Source: an uncultured Acetatifactor sp.
GTDB taxonomy: Bacteria > Bacillota > Clostridia > Lachnospirales > Lachnospiraceae
Direction of reading: 5' to 3'
Assembly: GCA_910587755.1 (NCBI GenBank)
Contig: CAJUNZ010000128.1
Coordinates: 1-5,320, forward strand
DNA: 5,320 nucleotides
Position numbers and translations under genes: made by a program. A model generated the notes under the pieces. The model had not been told where the DNA came from. It worked only from the letters and a program-made list of their open reading frames with translations, and made no database searches. This document shows, piece after piece, positions 1 through 4,856 of the stretch (position 1 is the stretch's first letter; the number at the start of each line of letters is the position of its first letter).

Positions 1-1
1 T

Positions 2-331
2 GGGACAGAGGTGGCAAAAATGGATCTGGAACAGATAGGACCTTTGTTTGAGAACCATTCCCGCTTCCCCAGAAGGGTCAATACGGAGTTTGTGGAGGTG
101 TCCGACAGAAATCACTGCTTTATGCGGGTATGGGAGCGTGGAACCGGAGAAACTTTGGCCTGCGGCACAGGCTGCTGTGCCGTGGCGGCAGCCTGCATCT
201 TAAACGGATTTACAGAAAATGCGCTTACAGTAAGGGTTCTTGGGGGAGAGCTGTTCATAGAGTGGGACAGGGAGAAAAATGAGATCTATATGACAGGACC
301 CGCTGTCACTGTGTTTGAAGGGGAAGTGTAA
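2..331 (+). CDS. dapF: Diaminopimelate epimerase, C-terminal part (5' end outside window)
   Basis: DapF interconverts LL- and meso-diaminopimelate in the cytoplasm, the last step before meso-DAP is used for peptidoglycan or decarboxylated to lysine. The visible 110 codons cover roughly the C-terminal 40% of a protein that is usually about 270-280 residues. The frame is open to the left edge, and the GTG at 11 is an internal valine (GTEVAKMD), not a start. Family hallmarks are the stretch FPRRVNTEFVEV, followed by RVWERGTGETLACGTG. The Cys of ACGTG (codon 161-163) is the second of the two catalytic cysteines that act as acid/base; the first would lie upstream of the window. The ERG.GET segment supplies substrate-binding residues. 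The protein ends at TAA 329-331. The next gene, gatC, starts 113 nt later on the same strand with no visible terminator between them, so cotranscription is possible but unproven. The identification is secure; the symbol follows from the motif. Confidence 0.95.
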   Translation, partial: GTEVAKMDLEQIGPLFENHSRFPRRVNTEFVEVSDRNHCFMRVWERGTGETLACGTGCCAVAAACILNGFTENALTVRVLGGELFIEWDREKNEIYMTGPAVTVFEGEV

Positions 332-444
332 AAGGGCAGGGATTCAGTGGCGGAAGTATATCACAGAAATGAGAGAGACGGAAAGTGGAGAGAAGGGGCG
401 GGACGGAAGGCGAAACTCATAAGTTTGAAAGGAAGGCAGGCAGC

Positions 445-717
445 ATGAGCGGATACAGCATGGGACGTCTGGAATCTCTGGCCCAGATTACTCTCTCGGA
501 GGAGGAGAGAGAGCAGGCGGCAGAGGATCTGGAGAAAATGCTTGGGCTTATTGGCAAGTTGGAGGAGCTGGACACGGAAGGGGTGGAACCCATGTCCCAT
601 GTGCTTCCGGTGCAGAATGTATTTCGGGAAGATTTGGAGGGAGAGGGCGGAGACAGGAGGTGCAGTGTGCCTTCCGGCAGAGACGGTATGTTCGTGGTGC
701 CCAGAACTTTTCAATAA
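445..717 (+). CDS. gatC: Asp-tRNA(Asn)/Glu-tRNA(Gln) amidotransferase subunit C
   Basis: GatC is the small subunit of the GatCAB amidotransferase. It has no active site and wraps around the GatA-GatB interface to stabilise the complex. The 90-residue product matches the usual length (about 95) and pattern: an N-terminal helix LESLAQITLSEEEREQ, a second helix DLEKMLGLIGKLEELDTEGVEP, the conserved MSHVLPVQNVFRED, and a C-terminal DGMFVVPRTF. I chose ATG 445 because AGGAAGG lies about 8 nt upstream and the family's N-terminal helix begins just after it. An in-frame GTG at 385 would add 20 atypical residues, and ATG 460 would remove only five. The stretch between FRED and DGMF (EGEGGDRRCSVPSGR) lacks the common 'xLANAP' core and looks about three residues short, so this segment is divergent. 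The downstream gatA start is 90 nt away. Confidence 0.93.
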   Translation: MSGYSMGRLESLAQITLSEEEREQAAEDLEKMLGLIGKLEELDTEGVEPMSHVLPVQNVFREDLEGEGGDRRCSVPSGRDGMFVVPRTFQ

Positions 718-763
718 AATGATTCAAATAAGGTCAATGCGCGCTAAAGAAGTGTCTGTTTCT

Positions 764-793
764 GCAATGTTCTTTATAGCAATATTCTTTATG
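764..793 (+). repeat. 15-bp tandem duplication before the gatA ribosome binding site
   Basis: Two adjacent 15-bp copies, GCAATGTTCTTTATA (764-778) and GCAATATTCTTTATG (779-793), differ at two positions. They fill the 3' part of the 90-nt gatC-gatA spacer (718-807), which is AT-rich compared with the GC- and purine-rich genes around it. The GATGAGG Shine-Dalgarno of gatA (794-800) follows directly. The repeat is directly visible; any effect on gatA expression is conjecture. The spacer holds no gene or convincing promoter that I can see. Confidence 0.8.
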
Positions 794-807
794 GATGAGG
801 TAGAAGC

Positions 808-2286
808 ATGGATTTATTATCCCTTTCGGCAGTGGAACTGGGAAAGGCCATCAGGGAAGGCAGTACCACGGCAGTGGAAGCCACAGAAGCGGTGCTGGCC
901 CGGATTGAGGCGGTGGAGGACAGATTTCACTGTTATGTGACCGTGGACAGGGCGGGAGCGTTGGACAAGGCCCGGATTGTGCAGAGAAAGATCGAAGAAG
1001 GGCAGCTTAACGGCCCTCTGGCGGGGGTGCCCATGGCTGTAAAGGACAATCTCTGTACGGCGGGAATGCGGACCACCTGTGGATCAAGAATGCTGGATGC
1101 CTTTGTGCCGGGTTATACTGCGGAGGCGGTGGAGAATCTGGAGAGGGCAGGGGCAGTTTTGATTGGAAAGACAAATATGGACGAGTTTGCCATGGGTTCC
1201 ACTACGGAGACATCGTTTTACGGCCCCACGTTGAATCCCTGCAGCCCGGGGCATGTGCCGGGGGGTTCCTCCGGCGGCTCTGCGGCAGCTGTGGCGGCGG
1301 GGGAGTGTTTTTTTGCCCTGGGTTCCGACACAGGGGGCTCTATACGCCAGCCGGCTTCCCACTGTGGTGTGGTGGGGTTGAAGCCAACTTTTGGCACCGT
1401 ATCCCGCTACGGGCTGGTGGCATACGGTTCTTCTCTGGAGCAGGCAGGTCCCTTGGGCAGAACGGTGGAGGACTGCGCAGCCGTTTTGGAAGCTATGTCC
1501 GGCGGAGAGACAGGACAGCGGAGGAAGGATTCCACACTTGTGAGCAGGGAAGATATGGATTTCACTTCTGCGCTGAGACCTGAGGTGAAAAATCTGCGCA
1601 TAGGGATTCCCAGGGATTATTTTGGGGAGGGGCTTGACCGCCGGGTGAAAGAGGCCGTGCTGGGGGCGGCGGAGGTTTTCCGGAAAAACGGCGCACTGGT
1701 GGAGGAGTTCGACTTAGGGTTTACAGAGTATGCGGTTCCGGCTTACTATGTCATTGCCTCGGCGGAGGCCAGTTCCAATCTGGGAAGATTTGACGGTGTC
1801 AAGTATGGCTTTCGGGCGGAACAGGCCCGGGATCTGCAGCAGATGTACAGGCAGACCCGTTCTCGGGGGTTTGGGACAGAGGTGAAACGCCGTATTCTGC
1901 TGGGGAGTTTTGTGCTCAGCGCGGGGTATTACGATGCCTGCTATCTGAAAGCTCTCCGGGCCAGAGCCATGATAAAGACTGCTTTTGACCGGGCTTTTGA
2001 GAGATATGACTGTATCCTGGGGCCTGTTGCTCCCACTGCCGCGCCCAGGGTGGGGGAGGGCCTGTCCGACCCGGTGAGGATGTACCTGGGGGACATCTAC
2101 ACTGTTTCGGCCAATCTGGCGGGGCTGCCTGGGATCTGTGTTCCCTGCGGTACAGATGGCTGCGGCCTGCCTGTGGGTCTGCAGCTGGTGGCAGCATGTT
2201 TTCAGGAGAAAAAGCTGCTGCGGTCGGCATATGCCTATGAATGCCTGAAAGGGGCAGGAAAGTGCCCAGAGGAAAAGAACCCCTGA
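808..2286 (+). CDS. gatA: Asp-tRNA(Asn)/Glu-tRNA(Gln) amidotransferase subunit A
   Basis: GatA is the glutaminase subunit. It hydrolyses glutamine (or asparagine) and passes ammonia through a tunnel to GatB, which converts Glu-tRNA(Gln) to Gln-tRNA(Gln) or Asp-tRNA(Asn) to Asn-tRNA(Asn). The 492-residue product belongs to the amidase-signature family. The Ser-cisSer-Lys triad is complete: Lys79 in VPMAVKD, Ser154 in the Gly/Ser-rich PGGSSGGS, and Ser178 in SDTGGSIRQP. These positions coincide with those I recall for Staphylococcus aureus GatA. Other family blocks are IGKTNMDEFAMGSTTE (119-134), GLKPTFGTVSRYGLVAY (190-206), RGFGTEVKRRI (353-363) and LGDIYTVSANLAGLPG (427-442); Asp429 there probably contacts the glutamine substrate. 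ATG 808 is preceded by GATGAGG at 7 nt spacing. The last 13 residues (LKGAGKCPEEKNP) are encoded by the first copy of a 38-bp tandem repeat, and the stop TGA lies in the second copy. Confidence 0.97.
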   Translation: MDLLSLSAVELGKAIREGSTTAVEATEAVLARIEAVEDRFHCYVTVDRAGALDKARIVQRKIEEGQLNGPLAGVPMAVKDNLCTAGMRTTCGSRMLDAFVPGYTAEAVENLERAGAVLIGKTNMDEFAMGSTTETSFYGPTLNPCSPGHVPGGSSGGSAAAVAAGECFFALGSDTGGSIRQPASHCGVVGLKPTFGTVSRYGLVAYGSSLEQAGPLGRTVEDCAAVLEAMSGGETGQRRKDSTLVSREDMDFTSALRPEVKNLRIGIPRDYFGEGLDRRVKEAVLGAAEVFRKNGALVEEFDLGFTEYAVPAYYVIASAEASSNLGRFDGVKYGFRAEQARDLQQMYRQTRSRGFGTEVKRRILLGSFVLSAGYYDACYLKALRARAMIKTAFDRAFERYDCILGPVAPTAAPRVGEGLSDPVRMYLGDIYTVSANLAGLPGICVPCGTDGCGLPVGLQLVAACFQEKKLLRSAYAYECLKGAGKCPEEKNP

Positions 2287-2397
2287 AGGGAGCAGGAAAG
2301 TGCCCAGGGGAAAGGAACTCCTGAGGGGAGCAGGAAAGTACCCAGGGGAAAAGAAGGCCTGAAGGGAGGGTGGGAAAGTGTGTGAGGGAAATGAAGG
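2244..2397 (+). repeat. 38-bp tandem repeat array spanning the gatA end and gatB start
   Basis: There are three 38-bp head-to-tail copies, at 2244-2281, 2282-2319 and 2320-2357. They begin CCTGAAAGGGGCAGGAAAGT, CCTGAAGGGAGCAGGAAAGT and CCTGAGGGGAGCAGGAAAGT, and continue with a (G/A)CCCAG(A/G)GGAAA-like second half. Neighbouring copies differ at only a handful of positions. A fourth, more diverged copy of 40 bp (2358-2397) carries the gatB Shine-Dalgarno and GTG start, and 2398-2435 may be a still weaker fifth. Read in the register that gatA uses, each of the first three copies encodes an L(K/R)GAGK(C/Y)P-type tail that ends at the TGA within CCTGA of the next copy. Because 38 is not a multiple of three, the copies lie in successive frames. 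The array probably arose by duplication of the gatA 3' end with its linked initiation signal. It has no spacers and is not a CRISPR array. Confidence 0.92.
2364..2380 (+). promoter_or_regulatory. gatB ribosome binding site and GTG start
   Basis: GGGAGGGTGGG (2364-2374) contains a strong GGAGG Shine-Dalgarno (2365-2369 overlaps GGAGG), 8 nt before GTG 2378. This site decides the gatB start. No ATG in the gatB frame precedes the conserved YEAVIGLEVHVEL segment, and an in-frame TGA at 2360-2362 blocks any earlier start. The only other in-frame candidate, GTG 2420, has no well-spaced Shine-Dalgarno. Confidence 0.7.
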
Positions 2398-3916
2398 CTC
2401 TAAGGCGGCAGAGAAAGCGGTGGAGGGATATGAAGCGGTAATCGGGTTGGAAGTCCATGTGGAACTTGCCACCAGAACAAAAATATTCTGCGGATGTTCC
2501 ACGGCCTTCGGAGGCAGGCCCAATGCCCATACCTGCCCGGTGTGTACAGGTATGCCCGGGGCTTTGCCTGTGCTGAACAGGAAGGTGCTGGAATACGCGG
2601 TGGCGGTGGGACTGGCAGCCAACTGTACCATTACAAGATTTTCCAGGTTTGACAGAAAAAATTATTTCTATCCGGATAACCCCCAGAGCTATCAGATATC
2701 CCAGCTCTACCTTCCTATCTGCCGGGATGGGTATATTGAGATAGAGCTGGAGAGAGAACTTCCATCCGGGGGAGAGTCAGACTCTGCAGAAGAAACATTT
2801 CCGGCGGAAAAGTCCTGGAATAGCGCCCAAAAGAGAATCCGGATCCATGAGATTCACATGGAGGAGGATGCAGGAAAACTGACCCATGATGAGCAGGGGG
2901 GATGCACTCTGGTTGACTACAATCGTGCCGGTGTACCGCTGATAGAAATTGTCACTCAGCCGGATATGGGCAGCGCCCGGGAGGTGGTGGCCTTTTTGGA
3001 GAAGCTGCGCCTGATCATCCGCTATCTGGGGGCCGGTGACTGCAGGCTCCAGGAGGGCTCCATGAGAGTGGATGTGAATCTGTCCGTTCGTCCCAGGGGA
3101 GCCCGGGAGATGGGGACCCGCACGGAGATGAAAAATCTTGGCTCCTTCCATGGGATTGAGATGGCCATAGAATCAGAGCGTAACCGCCAGACAGCCATAC
3201 TGGAGTCCGGGGGAGCGGTGATCCAGGAGACAAGGCGGTGGGATGAGGAAAAGGGGATCTCTCATCCCATGCGCTCCAAGGAGGAAGCCCGGGACTACCG
3301 CTATTTTCCGGAGCCAGACCTGGTACCTGTGGTGATTGGGGAGGATTATCTGGAGAGAATCAGGGCGGCACAGCCGGAGATGGCCTGGGAGAAGAGACAG
3401 CGCTTTCTGGAAGAGTATCCGATCCCGGAATATGATATACGAATCATTACGGCTTCCAGGAGGATGTCAGACATTTTTGAGGCCGCCGTTGTCCTGGGAA
3501 GTCCACCCAAAAAGGTGTCAAACTGGCTCATGGGGGAGACGCTGCGTTTGCTGAAGGAAAAGGGACAGGATTCGGAGGAAATCCGTTTTTCCCCTGAAAA
3601 TCTGGCGAAACTGATAGCTCTTGTGGAGAACAGGGTCATCAGCACCACTGTGGCCAAGGAAGTCTTTGCGGTTTTATTTGAGGAAGACATGGATCCGGTG
3701 GAATATGTGGAAAAAAATGAACTGAAGACAGCCGGAAACCAGGTAATCCTGCGCAGAGTGGCGGAGGAAGTGATTGCCTCCAACCATAAATCCGCGGAGG
3801 ATTACCGGGGCGGAAAGGATCGGGCGCTGGGGTACCTGGTGGGGCAGGTCATGAAAGCCCTGAAAGGAAAAGCGGATCCGGTACAGGTGAAGGAGCAGCT
3901 CAAGGAGCTGCTGTAA
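2378..3916 (+). CDS. gatB: Asp-tRNA(Asn)/Glu-tRNA(Gln) amidotransferase subunit B
   Basis: GatB binds the misacylated tRNA, phosphorylates the Glu or Asp side chain with ATP and amidates it with ammonia from GatA. At 512 residues it is longer than the usual 475 or so, for two reasons: about 17 extra N-terminal residues before YEAVIGLEVHVEL (18-30), and a hydrophilic insertion at about 126-150. Visible blocks are the metal and nucleotide region around Glu25/His27, a four-cysteine cluster (Cys38, Cys40, Cys53, Cys56) suggesting a zinc site, PDNPQSYQISQLYLPIC (99-115), HEIHMEEDAGKL (157-168), DYNRAGVPLIEIVT (180-193), GTRTEMKNLGSF (246-257, where Gly replaces the common Asn of KNLNSF) and MRSKEEARDYRYFPEPDL (298-315). 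The C-terminal tRNA-binding helical tail with YRGGKDRALGYLVGQVMK (476-493) is intact. The TAA stop lies inside the end of the convergent gene, overlapping it by 17 bp. Confidence 0.96.
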   Translation: MCEGNEGSKAAEKAVEGYEAVIGLEVHVELATRTKIFCGCSTAFGGRPNAHTCPVCTGMPGALPVLNRKVLEYAVAVGLAANCTITRFSRFDRKNYFYPDNPQSYQISQLYLPICRDGYIEIELERELPSGGESDSAEETFPAEKSWNSAQKRIRIHEIHMEEDAGKLTHDEQGGCTLVDYNRAGVPLIEIVTQPDMGSAREVVAFLEKLRLIIRYLGAGDCRLQEGSMRVDVNLSVRPRGAREMGTRTEMKNLGSFHGIEMAIESERNRQTAILESGGAVIQETRRWDEEKGISHPMRSKEEARDYRYFPEPDLVPVVIGEDYLERIRAAQPEMAWEKRQRFLEEYPIPEYDIRIITASRRMSDIFEAAVVLGSPPKKVSNWLMGETLRLLKEKGQDSEEIRFSPENLAKLIALVENRVISTTVAKEVFAVLFEEDMDPVEYVEKNELKTAGNQVILRRVAEEVIASNHKSAEDYRGGKDRALGYLVGQVMKALKGKADPVQVKEQLKELL

Positions 3917-4658
3917 GGTGCTGCTGCAGTATATAGTCCAGGCAGCTGCGGGCAGCTTCCGGTCTTTGGGTGTTTGCCACCACTGCTATGACTGCCTGGC
4001 CGCCGGAGAAGGAGTAGCTTTCTTTCAGGGCGGCGGCATTGTCGAGGAAGATCCCCACGGGCACAGGGTCCTCCATGGTGAGGGGATCTCTGGGATCCTG
4101 ACCGTCGGGGTTATAGGAGTAGTCAAGGTTGTCTTTCATGGCATCCATCACCCCTTGGTCCACATAGTAGAAACAGGGGCTGTACGCCGCAGTCTGTTCT
4201 TCCGTCAGGAAATCTCTCAGATCGTAGAAGATACCATTGACCGCATAGAGCTCCATGGTGGCTGGATCGGAGATAAAGATATCTGCTTCGTTGGAAGCTA
4301 CATAGACCATTAGCTTTTTGCCCGAGGCCACAGTGATCTGGTCGTGCCCGCCCGGATTGATGCGCAGGGAGGCGTCAAAGATAACCTGGCTTTCCTGTAA
4401 ATCCAGGCCCAGATAGTCTGCAAAGCCCTGGCTGTACTGGCCCCCGGGCGCAAGCTCCGTTCCGTTTACCAGGACCGCGTAAAGGGCGGTATCCTTACGT
4501 CCTGCCAGCTGGCCGACCAGCGACAGGATCAGAAAAGCTCCGGCAGCCACGGCGGCCAGATGCCATTTGTAGTAATAGAAAAAATAAGACAGTCTCTCCC
4601 TGAGAGGCTTGTGCTTTAATGCTTCCCGTTCTTCCCTGAATTCATCCATCAGCGGCAT
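3900..4658 (-). CDS. Single-pass membrane-anchored protein of unknown function
   Basis: I do not recognise a named family for this 252-residue protein. It starts with a short charged segment (MPLMDEFREEREALKHKPLRE), presumably cytoplasmic, then the aromatic stretch YFFYYYKWH (25-33) and one hydrophobic helix at about 34-52 (AAVAAGAFLILSLVGQ). About 200 residues follow that are soluble, acidic and probably outside the membrane. The soluble part has alternating beta and alpha character. Stretches such as KLMVYVASNEADIFISDPATMELYA (split about 115-139) and VIAVVANTQRPEAARSCLDYIL (223-244) recall solute-binding proteins, but this is a weak inference. The start at 4658 is supported by AAAGGTGG 7 nt upstream; an in-frame ATG at 4721 would lie inside the predicted -35 box. 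The gene has its own promoter and operator-like palindrome. Its TGA stop (3902-3900) lies within the end of gatB, tail to tail. Confidence 0.85.
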   Translation of the reverse strand: MPLMDEFREEREALKHKPLRERLSYFFYYYKWHLAAVAAGAFLILSLVGQLAGRKDTALYAVLVNGTELAPGGQYSQGFADYLGLDLQESQVIFDASLRINPGGHDQITVASGKKLMVYVASNEADIFISDPATMELYAVNGIFYDLRDFLTEEQTAAYSPCFYYVDQGVMDAMKDNLDYSYNPDGQDPRDPLTMEDPVPVGIFLDNAAALKESYSFSGGQAVIAVVANTQRPEAARSCLDYILQQHLTAAP

Positions 4659-4680
4659 GACAGTTCCACCTTTCCTGTTT

Positions 4681-4694
4681 ATTGACAAGTCAAT
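4681..4694. promoter_or_regulatory. Perfect palindrome over the leftward start site, candidate operator
   Basis: ATTGAC-AA-GTCAAT is a perfect 6+6 inverted repeat with a 2-bp centre. It abuts and overlaps by 2 bp the -10 box of the leftward promoter, and the expected transcription start (about 4686) falls inside it. That placement suits binding of a dimeric repressor. Since only about half would be transcribed, an RNA hairpin role is less likely. No regulator gene is present in the window. Confidence 0.45.
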
Positions 4695-4721
4695 CATACG
4701 AGCCTGCAGGAACAATGTCAA
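4693..4721 (-). promoter_or_regulatory. Sigma-A-type promoter for the leftward membrane protein gene
   Basis: Read on the minus strand, a perfect -35 TTGACA (4721-4716) is followed after 17 nt by a -10 TATGAT (4698-4693), one mismatch from consensus. The start of transcription would be near 4686, giving a leader of about 28 nt before the AAAGGTGG ribosome binding site and ATG 4658. Confidence 0.8.
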
Positions 4722-4783
4722 GAACGCGATTCTGGACAGATTCTAAAAAAAGGATAAAAAGAGGGGCACTTTGGAAAGTTTTC

Positions 4784-4812
4784 TTGAAAGTTGGAGCCGG
4801 ATAGTATATGAT
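4784..4812 (+). promoter_or_regulatory. Sigma-A-type promoter for the rightward membrane protein gene
   Basis: TTGAAA (4784-4789), a 17-nt spacer and TATGAT (4807-4812) each differ from the sigma-A consensus by one base. Transcription would begin near 4819, about 38 nt before ATG 4857. This promoter is divergent from the one at 4693-4721; 62 nt separate the two -35 boxes. That gap has an A-rich part (about 4745-4760) and two GAAAGTT copies (4774-4780 and 4786-4792). Confidence 0.7.
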
Positions 4813-4856
4813 GGGTGAGATGGAATAAAAAATACGAAAAAGGACAGGTGTGTGAG

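Noticed and set aside
413..426. AAACT-CATA-AGTTT inverted repeat before gatC
   Set aside because: It is a 5-bp stem with no T-run and no link to a promoter; likely chance.
385..444. GTG 385 as the gatC start
   Set aside because: It would add 20 residues not typical of GatC, while ATG 445 has a well-placed AGGAAGG.
719..940. Small open frame starting at an ATG next to the gatC stop, with a hydrophobic N-terminus
   Set aside because: It overlaps gatA by more than 130 nt in another frame, has no good Shine-Dalgarno, and its downstream part is clearly out-of-frame gatA.
2244..2397. CRISPR-like direct repeats
   Set aside because: The units are contiguous with no spacers and include coding sequence and a ribosome binding site.
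2420..2422. GTG 2420 as the gatB start, giving a standard-length N-terminus
   Set aside because: It fits the family length better, but the nearest AAGG is about 14 nt away, whereas GTG 2378 has a strong GGAGG at 8 nt. It remains a possible secondary start.
1714..2631. Long antisense open frame of 305 codons across gatA and gatB
   Set aside because: It is composed of low-complexity Pro/Ser/Phe sequence generated by the GC-rich coding strand and the repeat array, and lies opposite two certain genes.
3944..3957. Inverted repeat AGCTGC-GG-GCAGCT just after gatB, as a terminator
   Set aside because: The loop is only 2 nt, no T-run follows on either strand, and it lies within the coding end of the leftward gene.
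4659..4721. ATG at 4721 as the start of the leftward membrane protein
   Set aside because: That codon sits in the predicted -35 box, upstream of the expected transcription start; ATG 4658 has a strong AAAGGTGG.
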